Below are positions 1 to 10,932 of a stretch of DNA of 64,000 nucleotides, piece after piece. This stretch comes from Nereocystis luetkeana. Taxonomy: Eukaryota > Sar > Phaeophyceae > Laminariales > Laminariaceae. The notes under the pieces are model-generated. The model ran no database searches, had not been told where the DNA came from, and saw only the letters and a list, made by a program, of their open reading frames with translations. The DNA lies in the NCBI GenBank assembly GCA_031213475.1, contig JARUPZ010000021.1, positions 4,192,438-4,256,437 of the forward strand, read 5' to 3'. Every line of letters begins with the position of its first letter. Positions within the stretch are counted from its first letter, which is position 1. A program made the position numbers and the translations under genes.

Positions 1-1522
1 CATACAGCTCTCGTTAAACCGCACCTTCGGGAATCGACCAACTATTAATCCGACGAAATAACTATAATAGTTGGTGACTTATGTCGTGCCGGCTCGTACA
101 GCCCTAGTAAAACCGCAGCACCTTCGGCAATCGACCACCAGGTAGCTATCAGACAGACTATTGAATAATAACTTTAGTCGTGCTGACTCACTCAACTCTA
201 GTGAACACCCAGATGATAGTCCAGCGATAAGGCATGCCTTATTGGTGTAGGGTATGCCTTTTAGGGATAAGCCATGCCTTCTTGCGATAAGGCATGCTTT
301 TTTGGGTATTTCCTCCGTCAGTAGTGTTGTGAGCCGAAAATGGAAATGGCCTCCGTCGGTTTTCGGTCTTTTGTTGAAAAACTCGGTCAGATTCGGTCCA
401 CGAAAAATACATGGCAACCCGAAGCCAAAACCGAACGTTTTTTTCTTCGATAAAAGGAGAAACCGAAAACGTCGATCGGTTGTTTCGGTGTTTTTTGTTT
501 GCAAATTCACCGAGAATTAGGAAAAGTATCGGTTCTCTTGATTGCCGTATTTGGTCTTGAATGAAAGCGATATAAAAAAACGACGTTCCGCTATCGCTTC
601 GCAACACTCATAGCACACCTATCGTGGCTCGCGGCTTGCACAAGTACGGCACCAGGGTGGTGCACGCTTTTCGGGCTCCGTTCGCTTGTTGGTGTGCTGA
701 ATTTTGGCGGACCTGTGTATTTATTTTGATCGATAAAGGGTGTACTACGAAGTATTTATATGTATATGTGATTCCACGACCGACGCTTGTTGCATGGTGC
801 ATGGTCATATTGGTGCGCACCAGTCTCTGGCGATTTTTTTTGTTATCGTATTTATTCTCCGGCGACTGGTTGTGATGGGTAGTGTCTGGTGACTTTTAGG
901 TCTCGTGGTACATCTCTGGTGAATTTTAGCTCTCTCGTGGTACGTGCCCTTCGACAACTTGTATTACGCGGGGGGGGCATAGTAAATAGGACCTACGGTA
1001 CACACAAAAACCTATATTTTTCGCTATTTTTACTAGCAATATTTGGTCCAAGTTATCGTCGCAATTTCTGGAGACCAGCTTCACCTGTTTCGCTTGCCAA
1101 ATCTGCAACTGTTAGTAGGGTCTCTCAGACCTCTCCGGCGGAAAGACGTCGTCGTCGTCGCTGTTGTTGCCGCTGTCCTTGGTTGCCCTCTCGCTGCCGT
1201 AAGTCGTTGTCGCTGTTGGGAGCTGGAGCTGGAGCTGCCGCCACACCGTCTCGCCTCGTCACGATGCCCACCCGCAACCGCCAATGATCCAATATTCGAA
1301 AAAAAAATAATCTAACAGACTTCCTATCGCCCCCTCGCCTCTTCCTACCACCTTTTCTCCCTTACCACCGTGTCCCTTTTCCCTACCTTCTCTTGCTTCG
1401 CCCCCCCCCCGCATTACTTTTACGCACCTCTCTTCTCGTCCTCCACCCCGCTTTCTTCGAACGGAACACTCACACGCCACGACACTCCGACCGGACGGTG
1501 CTACCGACGGAACCGTCTATCG
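1..1522. other. No recognised gene; short repeats only
   Basis: I see no convincing coding exon here. The stretch holds a small array of palindromic ATAAGGCATGCC motifs (226-305), a decayed one-ended copy of MITE family M1 (about 968-1,060, recognisable from CATAGTAAATAGGACC and AATATTTGGTCC), and GTC/GTT-rich low-complexity sequence (1,140-1,240). Confidence 0.6.
226..305. repeat. Array of ATAAGGCATGCC palindromic units
   Basis: Four to five tandem units of about 22 bp are built from GATAAGGCATGCCTT and its near-palindrome. The same motif makes a larger array at 40,500-40,735, so this is a dispersed minisatellite seed, not a single-locus feature. Confidence 0.7.
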
Positions 1523-1876
1523 ATGGCGAACGTAAAACACGATGCGTCAAAATTACCGTCTACGCCCAGCTCGACGAGACCACACGACGTCATCATGTCC
1601 GACTTCCGCGCCGGAAAACCGCTCTTTCCTTTGAGGGATGAAACCGCTGCCACCAAAGAAACTTCTCGCGGCTCTTACGCCCCCACGGAGGAAGAAGCGG
1701 AGGAGGCGGAAGAGGGGGGGGTGGGAGGGTGTTTGACGTTGTCTTCGGCAGAGCGGGTTGGTACGTGGGGGGGCAAGAAGGCGTGTGGGACCGACACGGC
1801 GTCGACTCTGTCCCTTGCGGAGGAGGATGGGGACGGGTTGTCCGACGCGGCGGCCAAAGGACCCTCGGCGGAAGAG
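1523..1876 (+). CDS. Candidate first coding exon, unknown acidic protein
   Basis: An ATG at 1,523 opens 118 codons with no stop up to a good donor site (GAAGAG|gtacgt). The residues are low-complexity: Ser/Thr/Pro-rich at first, then a Glu-rich run (EEEAEEAEEGG, about residues 56-66) and a Ser/Asp/Glu-rich end. No domain is recognised. The donor context matches those of the two well-supported genes, but no downstream exon can be joined: the next 230 bp is a dispersed repeat followed by MITEs. It could be a real first exon of a disordered or nuclear protein, or a chance GC-rich open frame. No function is proposed. Confidence 0.3.
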
Positions 1877-1890
1877 GTACGTCCCTCTTA

Positions 1891-2109
1891 TGGTGCCGGT
1901 TGAAGTATCGTATAGAGTATTGGTCTCTCTATAGTGCCGCCTGAGTAGTGAGGGGTGCCCGCTATATGTAGTGCTTGTGGAATCGCTTAGCACAGATGGG
2001 ATTATCCAGTGTGGTTATGTGCGGCGTAATTAGTGCCGGTTGCCGCTGTGGATAGGGCCGGTATTGATGCCTGGTGCATACCATACCGGCACTATAGAGG
2101 GAATCGGCA
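1891..2109 (+). repeat. Dispersed repeat A, copy 1
   Basis: About 215 bp matches 56,352-56,560 in the same orientation. Shared blocks include GCCCGCTATAT, GTGCTTGTGGAATC, CACAGATGGGATTA and AGTGCCGGTTGCCGCT. It is rich in the palindromic word AGTGCCGG/CCGGCACT. Its right edge abuts M1 at 2,111. Confidence 0.75.
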
Positions 2110-2110
2110 C

Positions 2111-2219
2111 TATTACGGGGGACCATAGTTAATAGGACCAAATATTGTTAGTAAAAATAGGTGAATATATAGGTGTTTGTGTATAACATAGGTCCTATTC
2201 ACTATGGTCCCCCGTAATA
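2111..2219 (-). mobile_element. MITE family M1, intact copy
   Basis: The element starts TTACGGGGGACCATAG, ends with the exact inverted complement, and is flanked by TA on both sides, usually extended to C-TA...TA-G. The inverted repeats run about 27 bp, up to GGACC/GGTCC. The central ~50 bp carries AATATTTGGTCC at one side and ATACATAAAAACC at the other. There is no coding capacity. The TA target duplication places it with Tc1/mariner-type (Stowaway-like) non-autonomous elements. This is the reference copy for the family; strand is the orientation relative to the copy at 24,012. Confidence 0.9.
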
Positions 2220-2353
2220 GTGTAACACGTGTGGTAAGATTTCATACCCCGTTGGACAATTTTCGAAGGCGATTTTTTCTCTATTATGGGGAAGGTGCAA
2301 ACGCCAAAAGCGATGTATCTACAGTGGTATGGCAATATATCGTCGACATCATT

Positions 2354-2452
2354 CTTAACCAATTTAGAACCGCAGTCCCATTTTGGGGACAAATCACTCA
2401 AATTCTAAGTAGTTTGTCCCGAAAACGGGACTGCGGCCCTAAAAAGGTTAAG
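2354..2452. mobile_element. MITE family M2 (TTAA, piggyBac type)
   Basis: This is a near-perfect hairpin bounded by TTAA on both sides. The arms carry AGAACCGCAGTCCC, TTTTGGGGACAAA and their complements around a short AT-rich loop. TTAA duplications with ends starting CC(C)TTT are the hallmark of piggyBac-type elements. There is no coding capacity, and no piggyBac transposase is visible in the window. Reference copy for family M2. Confidence 0.85.
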
Positions 2453-2839
2453 CCGCCATCTTCGTTGCCCATGTGCCCCCCTTAAATCAGGCTTTGGAAA
2501 AACTCGTCTCGGAAAATCGTCCCAGAGCGGGTGTGTTGCTTTATCAGTCGTGTGACACGGTGTATTTTCACCCGTGTGATAAGGAGTCTCATCACCCGTG
2601 TGCTACGCAGCGCCATTCCGACTCCGATAGACCTTCACCATTTGGGGGGCGGTCATGTAGTTTTTTCCGCATATTAGACCGCAGATTATGGAGCCCCTTT
2701 GTGGGTGTTTTATCTTTATCTCAGATTGATGGTGCCATAGAAAATGGGTCTACGCAGTCGTATGACCATAGACCCCCGCGTCCTTTGCAATCCCGGGACG
2801 GATTTCGCGGGGTTTTCACTGGCTATTTAATAGGCATAC

Positions 2840-3310
2840 GTTTTTTTCACCAAGCCCGAAGCGCCGTGAGGTGTTCAGCGAGTCGTATGAAGGGCGAGCT
2901 GCATCCTACGAAGGAACGCTTGTGACGCAGACTTTCTTCAAGGAGTTGAAAAAAATCCGGCGTGGCCACTTCCAGAGACAGCAATGGGGTACTATTACGG
3001 GGGACCATAGTTAATAGGACCTGTGGTATACATAAAAAACTACCAGGTATATATTTAACCATTTCTACTATTACGGGGGACCATAGTTAATAGGACCAAA
3101 TATTGTTAGTAAAAATGGTTGAATATATACCTGGTAGGTTTTTATGTATACCATGGGTCCTACCGGTATTAACTATGGCCTCCAGGAAGAACAATATTTG
3201 GTCCTAATAACTACGGTCCCCCGTAATATTTATCTGCCTCTTGGGTGCCTTTCCATAAATAGTGCGTGATTCGACCATTCCCCTAGCGTGGAGTAAAGGT
3301 TTTCCACCGG
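2840..3310 (+). repeat. Long R1-type repeat interrupted by nested M1
   Basis: The parts before 2,992 and after 3,229 together match the continuous 7,325-7,580. Examples are GCGCCGTGAGGTGT, AGCTGCATCCTAC, CAGAGACAGCAATGGG, then CTGCCTCTTGGGTGCC and GGAGTAAAGGTT. The uninterrupted copy therefore supplies the empty site for the M1 insertion and shows that TA is the duplicated target. Confidence 0.8.
2993..3228. mobile_element. M1 inserted into M1 (nest 1)
   Basis: The outer copy begins at 2,993. After its block TTAACCATTTCTAC it is broken at a TA by a second M1 (from 3,071, inverted), then resumes with AACAATATTTGGTCC up to 3,228. The outer copy carries TACCAGGTA at 3,041. The inner copy carries TACCTGGTA at 3,128 and TACCGGTA at 3,161, each absent from the family consensus. 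Confidence 0.8.
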
Positions 3311-3791
3311 GGAGGAGGGGTGTACTCGATATCATGCATGGCCGTAGTCGGGGGGGGGGGAATGCAAGGTTGGCTTGGTCTGCCTGCGGTGGTTAGAGGT
3401 CGGTACGAGTATTATGATCGATTGTAATGGGCGTGTTTTTTATATCAATTTTCGGTGAAGTGAAAGCTATAACCGAGATGTGGGACTTTTAAGTCAGCGT
3501 TACGTTATCTTGGGTATGCACTGTAGGCGGAAACAAAGTGTTGCGTACGTATGATTAGTCGTACGTAGTGCGTTTTCTTCTCGCTTGTCCAATCCCGTAC
3601 CTACGCTATTGATGAGTATAGGCTAACATGGGGATGCATTGTATGCCTCCCCCCCCCCCCCCCCGCCGCCTGCTCCATCCCCAAAGCGATGCGTAGTTAA
3701 CCAAGCGTGATCACTGGTCACATGAATAAGGCAAGCAATAAACGAGTACGCCCTCCCCGTTCCGTCAGTCTCATAATCGGTTCTTAGTAGG

Positions 3792-4033
3792 ATGCCGCTC
3801 ACCTTTCACGAGACTCGCCTAACACCTCACGGCGCTCCGCGATTGGTGCGAACAATGTCTTCCTGGTCGGTGAAAACCCGACATGCTCCGTCCTGGCATT
3901 GTACGGACTACGGCGGCGGTTCAACGTGTTCCGTCCCGGCATTGCAGGAATGCGAGGGTCTATGGTCGTATGACTACGGCCATGCATGACATGAGTACCC
4001 CTCCCCGTCTCCCCCCCCCCCCCCCCCCCCCCC
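3792..4033 (-). repeat. Dispersed repeat R1 with poly-C/G end
   Basis: Read on the minus strand this is the standard R1 order: poly-G, GTACTC, CATGCATGGCCGTAGTC, ACCATAGACCCTCGCAT, ATGCCGGGACGGAGCATG, GGGTTTTCACCGACCAGG, AGACATTG, then GCGCCGTGAGGTGT and AAGGTGAGC. The homopolymer (about 23 C, interrupted once) lies directly beyond GAGTACCCC. Short ORFs across it are repeat-derived. Confidence 0.85.
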
Positions 4034-4219
4034 TTGCTCCGCCTGGTCACCCCGGTCGTGAGCTACTGCAAGCGGCCGCGTTTATGCCCTCCCATTCCCA
4101 GCAGCGCAGGGTCCACCAGTGTATCATCCACGGGTGTATCACAACATTTGGCGCTGTTCACCCGTTCTCAACCCCCCCCCCCCCGCTCCCTCCCCCCCCC
4201 CCCCCACACACACACTCTG

Positions 4220-4590
4220 TTTCGTGCGAGCAGGAGCCCGCAGCAGTCGTGGCGGTGAGCGGCATCCCGAGGCCCGGGCCCGGGCGTGGTGCGGTCGCCG
4301 GAGATGCCGAAAACTTGTCTGCTGCCGGCAGCCCGCGAGAAGGCGGCGTCCCTGCCGAGAAACAGCTGCGAAAGGACGGGCAGGCGCGAGCTCTGCCCGC
4401 CGGCAGGATTTCTACCGATTCTGAGTCGGAGGCGCCGGGGGCGGCGGCAGGCGGGAAAGGGTCGTTGTCGGGATCGGCAGCGCCCCCGCTGGGCGAGAAC
4501 ATCAGCACGACGAACAAGGCTGGCCGGAGCAAGATTCCGACCACCAGGCGGAGTGCCCGCCGTAACCGCTCTTCTTGAGCAGAGATAATA
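4220..4590 (-). other. GC-rich island, possible coding exon
   Basis: This island is much more GC-rich than its surroundings and open in several frames. On the minus strand one frame gives a hydrophobic segment (LVVGILLRPALFVVLMF) followed by a Pro/Ala/Asp/Ser-rich tail; another minus frame and one plus frame are also open. The CCCGGGCCCGGGC run (about 4,271) and lack of a clear start or unambiguous splice pair prevent a firm call. It could be an exon of a small membrane protein or simply a GC island. Confidence 0.25.
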
Positions 4591-5105
4591 TCTTGATGGT
4601 GCTTCTTTTCTGATATGCAAGTGTATGAGTGTGTCGGATCTCGCTTCTCGGCAACTACGGCGTAGGTGTAAGGTTTGGTTGGGTTCTTTGGTTGGGTCGG
4701 GTTTGGGGTGGGTTTGCGGGGTCGCGGAAGGCTGGAGGTGGACGGAGCAGATGTGGATTCACGGTAAAGTGGCCTGCGTATGATGACAAGGGGCAGGAAC
4801 GAAAGAGCTGAGCTGTGCTGTGTTTTTTGTGGTGAAGCGTTTTGGATTGAAGGCGTCGGTGTTGGTGTAGGTACACTCGAGGAGGAGCACCCTCTTCTGC
4901 TTCCGTCTTTTTTTGGTTTGCTTGTTTGGTGTTGGTCGCTTTTGAGGGTGTGCCGGCAGACAGACCGCCTGCCTGTGTCATAGGTTATCGTGGCGACGAC
5001 GTCCATCTCCGTTTGCAACTGCATACAAGTTCTCGAGACAGCCCACTTGGGATTCAGTGTTGTTGGAATCAGAGTTGAAAGGTCTTTGCTGTTGTAGCAG
5101 CACCC

Positions 5106-5237
5106 AAACGGGGGGGTGGGGGTGGCGTGTACTCATTGTCATGCGTGGCCGTATTCGTATGGCCGTAGGCCCTCGCATGCGTACAATGCCGGGACTGAGC
5201 ACGTCAGGTTCTCACCAACCAGGCTGACAATAGAGTT
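5106..5237 (+). repeat. Dispersed repeat R1
   Basis: A G-run (interrupted) precedes GTGTACTCATTGTCATGC, then GGCCGTAGGCCCTCGCAT and TCTCACCAACCAGGCTGAC. It is truncated after the ACCAGGC block, and a second shorter piece follows at 5,265-5,320. Confidence 0.75.
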
Positions 5238-5827
5238 TAGGGGGTTTGCTATTGTATCTGCGCTAAGGAAGGGGGTGTTCATGTCGTGCACGGCCGCAGT
5301 CGTGTAGGGGGGTGAGGGGGGGGTTAGGGGGGGTTAATACTTTACTCCACGGTTTGCGTTGCTGACTTTCTTTTTGGCTTCGTTGATGCGAGGTTGTTTT
5401 TCGTGACCGACCGCGCGACGTGCCGCAAAAAAAAGACGCGATAATTTCGTGAGCCTGACCTACTACGCGCCTGTCTTTTTCGTGGGCAACAGGGCAGGAT
5501 ACCACTTGCACTCTCCCTGTTCTGCCAACAGCTCTGAACTATTGTTCCGCGTTTGCCGATAGATTGGACAATGCTGAATTCTGTTTCGTTGTGGGCTGTC
5601 GATTACCGCTGGTGGGTGGGAACTTGGACGAGGCGGCTTAGGCTAGGCCACGTCTTTACGTCGTCGTCGTGGGAAAAAGCTTGCGATTTAGGGGGATCAG
5701 ACAGTCGCGGTGGAGAGCGGGGTAGGCTATTTTTTTTTGTTTCCGTTCTTACGCCACAGAGCAGGAGCGTGTCGAATGTCGTTGGTTTGCCTAGTGACCA
5801 CTTTTATCTCATGTCGGTCTCTATTTA

Positions 5828-5940
5828 CTATTACGAGGGGACAGAGTAATCAGGACCGAAATTGATAGGAAAACATGGGCGAATATGTGTTTTTTGGATG
5901 CTATCGTTGGTTCTGAATACTATGCCTCCGCGGTAATAGG
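5828..5940. mobile_element. Decayed M1 copy
   Basis: Both ends are recognisable (CTATTACGAGGGGACAGAG and CCTCCGCGGTAATAG), but the interior has diverged. It is an old copy by comparison with the near-identical ones at 22,675 and 24,012. Confidence 0.6.
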
Positions 5941-6469
5941 TAGGTTATAGTTTGGTGGTGTCCTATTAATAGCGTGAGGACATTTGTAATCAATCGTACA
6001 GCAGTAGTTTCTTCTACATAAGTATGCATCGCTATTCATGGGAGCGGTATGCATGCATGCGTGCTATTTTTGGGGTCGGCAAACGAGATGACGGGGGGAA
6101 ACAACTACCTGGAAAAAATTGTTATGCGTGTGCCTGCTGTAGAGGCGGTGTTTGTTTTTGTTTTTTTCTTACTCGGGTGTTTGCGTCTTGCTGGTGACGA
6201 CAGGAATCGGAAAAAAGGGTCGCTTCTTGAGGCTGTTCGCTAGGTTTGTTCGTGGGAGATTTTTGAGGTCACAGACTCGCCATGATGGATACACACGTCG
6301 TCAAATGTAATGATTCTCGTTTTGTTTCTGTAACTGTTTGTCGGTGATCGACGTGAAGAAAGCGTATGCTGCATGCTCTTCACATTGTATGATGTGGCAA
6401 CCATCATGAAATAATCACAAATTTACACGAAATAGGTAAGACACATACATATGCGGCGCAATTTAGAGG

Positions 6470-6650
6470 CGAGTCGACGAGGGAATAAAGGGCTGAAGTA
6501 ATCTCGCGATAAAGATGCAAGGCACGGACCGGACCGCAAAGGGGAGGGGGTGTAGGAGAGAGCCTGCTGTGTGATCCCGGATCTGAGGGACGGCTAGGAG
6601 ACAGAGAGAGAAAAGATGGGCGAATATAAAAAAACATATGGGATGAGAAA
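6470..6650 (+). repeat. Dispersed repeat R5
   Basis: About 170 bp with the block order GAGTCGACGAGG, CTCGCGATAAA, GCAAGGCACGGACC, GAGCCTGCT, CCCGGATCTGAG, GGAGAGAGAAAA, GGGATGAGAAAA. Related copies lie at 13,300 (inverted), 32,200, 50,745, 51,845 (decayed) and 57,205. No inverted ends or ORF are seen, so its class is unknown. Confidence 0.7.
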
Positions 6651-7178
6651 AAATACATGTCACTGGCCTATATCCTTGACAAGGAAACAAACACATACCT
6701 GGTATAGAATACGCGAACGAATTATCATGAAATTTAGAAATTCAGTACAAATGGGATGTAGACGAGACATATTACGCAGCTTGCAAAGTTGAGTATCAAC
6801 TATATAATCAGTCGAACTCACAGCTGAAGTACTTCATAATTTTATACTGGTAAAATATAACGGTGGACCATAGTAATCAGGACCCACCGTATATACAAAA
6901 AACTATAGATTCCAGCATTTTTACTGAGCAGATGTGGGCCATTTTTACTGAGCAGATGTGGGCCTGATCACTATGTTCTTCCGAGATAGTTAAAAGATAC
7001 AAACCCGGGAATGGTATTGTTCGTGCATGTGCGTTCCCCCTTCCCTATCTGCGTTCCCCCGTCCCTATCTATAGCGTTGCCCCTTCCCTATCTATAAAGA
7101 AATGAGGCTGACCGCAAAGTCTGTGGTGGTGGTGAGGGGGTGGGATCAATGTGTGCCAAGCGGGAGCAGGGTGGCATT

Positions 7179-7580
7179 ATCGGGGGGGGGGGGGGGGGGT
7201 ACTCGATAGGAGAGATGTACTCGATCTCATGCATGGCCGTAGTCGTATGACCATAGACCCTCGCATCCCTACAATGCCGGGGCGGAGCATGTCGGGTTTT
7301 CACCGACCAGGCAGACATTGCTTGCACCAAGCTTTGCGAAGCGCCGTGAGGTGTCTGGCGAGTCGCATGAAGGGTGAGCTGCATCCTACTAAGAACTGGT
7401 TTTGAGGCGGACTTGCATATGGACGACAGCTTCAATGAGTTGATTTAATTTCCGGAGTAGGCATTTCCAGAGACAGCAATGGGAGTACTATCTAACTGCC
7501 TCTTGGGTGCCTTACCTTGAACTCTACGTGATACGATAATTCCCAATTGTGCGGAGTAAAGGTTCTTTACCTCGCACAAA
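7179..7580 (+). repeat. Long copy of R1 starting in an 18-G run
   Basis: This is the most complete R1. A pure G run of about 18 leads into GTACTCGATAGGAGAG, then the whole R1 block series, then the extension GCGCCGTGAGGTGT, AGCTGCATCCTACTAAG, CAGAGACAGCAATGGG, TGCCTCTTGGGTGCC and GGAGTAAAGG shared with 2,840-3,310. Confidence 0.85.
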
Positions 7581-7718
7581 TGATCTAACTCGACAACCAG
7601 CAGTGGGCGACCGCCAAAAAAAAAAAAAAAAACGGTACCCTTGTTGTCTAGCTCACGTAGTGAACGGCATGTTTTACAGTGTCGTTGCCAGCCGACGCCA
7701 ACCCAACCTATAAAAAAT

Positions 7719-7761
7719 AGGGGGGGGGAGGGGGGGGGGGGGGGGGGGGGGGGGGCGGGGG
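7719..7761 (+). repeat. Long interrupted poly-G tract
   Basis: More than 35 G in about 43 bp with a single A and a single C interruption. It is the longest of many G or C homopolymers in the window (others near 3,650, 4,010, 7,182, 16,196, 17,423, 21,580, 27,290, 34,801, 38,257 and 41,859). It could form quadruplexes, and its length is at risk of sequencing error. Confidence 0.9.
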
Positions 7762-7861
7762 TAACCAATGGAACATATTATAACACCATATGTACTCGTT
7801 ATTGACCAATGAGTAGGTGGCAGCTCATGCTGCACATTTGTCGGATGGCAAGTCCCCAAGA

Positions 7862-7992
7862 CGGGACTGCAGTTAGTTCTAAAAAAGGGTTATAACCCTT
7901 TTCGGACCGCGCAGTCCCGTTCTGGGGACAAACTACTTCGAATTCGAGTGGTTTGTCCCCTAAAGAGAGACTGTAGTCCTAAAGGGTTAATT
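7862..7992. mobile_element. M2 copy with degenerate left end
   Basis: The hairpin arms AGTCCCGTTCTGGGGACAAA and GGTTTGTCCCC are intact. The right end reads AAAGGGTTAATTAA. The left end is rearranged (a partial duplicate AGTTCTAAAAAAGGGTTATAACCC). Just left of it (7,826-7,856) is a scrap matching the arm of the hairpin element at 10,631. Confidence 0.7.
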
Positions 7993-7999
7993 AATTAAG

Positions 8000-9030
8000 T
8001 CTTGATAACCCTTTTTTACTTTCACTGCACAGACAATTTAATTATTATCCCAAGTAATAAGTTGTGCCCACAAAACAGGAGTGCATGCAGTTCCTTACAG
8101 GGGGTTGCCGTGCTGCCGTTGTTATCGGAGAGCATGTTTTTCGAATTTTCCAGATTTAAAGAGAAATTTGTGAAAAGCGCATCAAGATCGTACTATAAAT
8201 ACAGAGAGAGGATTCCTTGGTCACAATTTATAATTTTTTGGGCAGGGGGGCGAAACATCAGCAAAATTAAGATCCACGCTTGTATTATTATTGGGGAAAT
8301 ATTTTTTGAAAACCTGGAAAATAATAAAAAGCGCGGAAAAAAAAAACTTATCTGGTATGAATAAATGGCAAGCATAATAAGGGCAAATGCCAAAATCAGT
8401 TATACCTGATGCGTTTGAGCCAAAATCAGGTACGTATTAAAACCAAGTGAAAAACGCTCTCCACAAGCGGTGTTGTGTCCATGAAAGTCGGGTAAAAAAT
8501 GAAGCGTGCCACATGGCCTCCAAAATCTAAATCGTTTAGTTTTCTTGAGATAGTAAATACCACGGGCTTCACTTGGACCTGCACAAAGTCTCTATTAATA
8601 TAGGCTTCGTGTCGTTTGTTTTGCCACGGCGGGGGCGCCAACAAGAGTATTTACTCTGGCGCCCCCCCCCGTTGGCAGCTCTAAATCTCCTAGACCGTCC
8701 TCGCGGAACCATCTACTCGGCGAAATTATCTTGCCTTACCAAACCAATGTCCTAATTCCATCTTGTGATCACCACCAGTATGGAATGAGTTCATGGTGTA
8801 TGGTGATGAGCAGCAATGTGGGTGCATGGCATAGCGTGAAGGAGGGCTGCAACGTTGTGTGTCTCATCAAGACAGTGGGCATCATGGAGGTTAAGTGTGT
8901 TGCATTGTCGGCGGTGTTGTTGTGGTTGGTACTCGGTGTTATCAATGGTGATTCCTTGGGATAGAGGAGGTAGTAATATGCATATACCCTGGATAATAGA
9001 AAGGAAATAGAACACTGCCGCTACAGTAGC
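8000..9030. other. No recognised gene or known repeat
   Basis: AT-rich sequence. The only notable structure is a short inverted pair GGGGGCGCCAACAAGAG / CTCTGGCGCCCCCCCC around 8,630-8,670. Open frames here are short and lack splice or domain support. Confidence 0.5.
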
Positions 9031-9039
9031 CCCGAAAAA

Positions 9040-9640
9040 GCGTGTATCAATGGATATTGTTAACGACAACAGACTGGCAACGCTGGCTCACTATAGCCAT
9101 TGTGAACCACGATAGACTAGCAGCACTGTCTATCGATAGACACTGTTAACCACAATGGACTGGCAACGCTGTCTTTCGATAGATGTTGTTAACGACAAAA
9201 GACTGACAACGCTGTATATCGAAAGATATTGTCAGGGAACCATATATTTTCGGCAATGGGCACAATATGCCTTTGCCCTAACAATGAAGTCACAAGGTTG
9301 TTTATAGATGGCCATTGTCCTGAACAAAATATGCTTGAAAAGCAACCGCGATAGATATTGTTTGAACAACAGACCAAAACGTTTGTCTATCGATGGCTAT
9401 TGCCGCCAACAATATACACGCAATTGCGTCCATCAATAGCCATCGTCACCCACAATAGACTGCTGGGCGTGATTTCGCAATAATAGACTATTGCCTAAAC
9501 CTATTGTATACCGTGGAATGATGCATGTCGATGGCCATTCTTGACGACCGCCGAAGATTCTATTGCCGCCAATAATAGGGGCGCGTTTGTGTCCAACAAA
9601 AGCCATCGCTACCCACAATAGATTGTTGGGCGGGCTCCGA
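9040..9640. repeat. Degenerate palindromic ~55-bp tandem array 1
   Basis: Around ten units of about 55-60 bp combine CTATCGATAGACA-type and ACCACAATAGACT-type blocks with a spacer GGCAACGCTGTC. Both blocks are near-palindromes, so each unit can fold. The array continues in altered form at 10,195-10,625. Confidence 0.7.
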
Positions 9641-10194
9641 AAATATGAATCTGACTTACTTCATTTGGGGCACATAAACACCCAAGCTATGAAACGGAAA
9701 GCTGAGGACTTTCTCGTGAAGTTGATCGGCATCCGAAAAAAAAAACTGACTTAATTCATTTCAGTATGGGACACAAAACTCGAGATGAGAAACGGAAACA
9801 TTATAATTTCCAGCATAATAAGGCGGTTTTAGTTTAATGATCCACGTTTTATAGTGGAGTTGATACAGGACAAAAAGTAAGGGTATTAAGTCGAATCAAT
9901 TTCCGAAACTACCAGCGCACACAAGTTGACGACAATTACGAATATCCTGGTGCGCGAGTTCCTATAGCGACGTCTATATATAATGTGTTTTTCATATGAG
10001 TGTGAGAGCATATGGCCTCCACAACATGATGACGTCGGTTCACATTACCACAAACGTACAGAACATGATATACCTGATACATATTTATTTGGCAACTTGG
10101 CACGATGTCCCGAAAGATAAAAATCTCATTTTCACCGGAAAGGCAATTATTAAATTAAATAGGAAACTCGGGTATGCGATTGTGTTCAACAGTA

Positions 10195-10625
10195 ACCACC
10201 GCCATCCACAATAATAGATTGACTCGCGTGTATCGCGAGATGGCTATCGATGGATACCTTGTGCAATATATTGTGGCCGGCAATCGCCGTCGATAGACCT
10301 CTCGCACAATCTATTGTGGCCAGCAATAATTATTGCTATCGATAGACATCTCGCACAATCTATTGTGGCCAGCAATGAATGGCTATCGAGAGGCATCTCG
10401 CACAATCTATTGTGGCCGGCAATAATGGCCATCGGTCGACATCTCGCACAAAATATGTTGTGGCCTGCAATGTGGCCATCGATGAACGAACGCGATTCAC
10501 CATCCATTGTGTTCGACAATTCCAATGTCTATCGATCGACAACAATATCACCAGTCTATTGACGCCGACACAATGTCTATCGATATAATATACCTTCCAC
10601 AACCTGTCTATGGTCGCAGACAATA
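10195..10625. repeat. Palindromic ~50-bp tandem array 2
   Basis: Units of roughly 50 bp carry CTATCGATAGACATCTCG, CACAATCTATTGTGGCC and GGCAATAATGG. At least five consecutive units at 10,240-10,470 are very similar, more uniform than array 1, which suggests recent amplification. Confidence 0.8.
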
Positions 10626-10630
10626 TACAT

Positions 10631-10806
10631 CGATCCATGTTGAAGATCATGCTGCACATACATTGTCGGATGGCAAGAGAAATAAAAATAATATATTTCC
10701 CCCCTCATCTATTATTGTATTGTTGAAGCAATAGACTATTATTCTTATTATTATTATTATTTCTCTTGCCATCCGACAATGTGCAGCATGATCTTCAACA
10801 TGGATC
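10631..10806. mobile_element. Hairpin element with ~55-bp inverted arms
   Basis: The left arm begins GATCCATGTTGAAGATCATG, and the right arm is its inverted complement ending at 10,806. The arms include TGTCGGATGGCAAGAGAAAT and enclose an AT-rich loop of about 60 bp. The left arm has a 5-bp duplication (CATACAT) relative to the right. A fragment of the arm recurs at 7,826-7,856, so this is probably a mobile foldback element. No ORF. Confidence 0.75.
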
Positions 10807-10932
10807 ACTCATAACTTTCCCGAAAGAAGAAAACCTCGCACTATTGTTGGGTCCATTGTCCAGAGTGACAGAGAAAGAGAAGTGAGCATGACATATTTAT
10901 AATACCACCTGACTACCCTGTGGACAGCTTAA

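Larger units (their letters stand above)
4600..7000. other. No recognised gene
   Basis: Mostly unique AT/GT-rich sequence. It holds an R1 copy (5,106), a smaller R1 scrap (about 5,265-5,320), decayed M1 copies (5,828; about 6,861-6,985), an R5 copy (6,470), a scar CTATTAATAG (5,963) and a scar TACCTGGTA (6,696). A 24-bp block ending AGATGTGGGCC is duplicated in tandem at about 6,937-6,985. Confidence 0.6.

Noticed and set aside
4158..5024. 288-aa minus-strand frame
   Set aside because: It crosses a poly-G/C end of repeat sequence and changes composition abruptly. Only the GC-rich island within it is kept, as a weak candidate.
9040..10625. CRISPR-like appearance of palindromic repeats
   Set aside because: Spacers are not unique sequences of constant length, units are degenerate, and the genome is eukaryotic.
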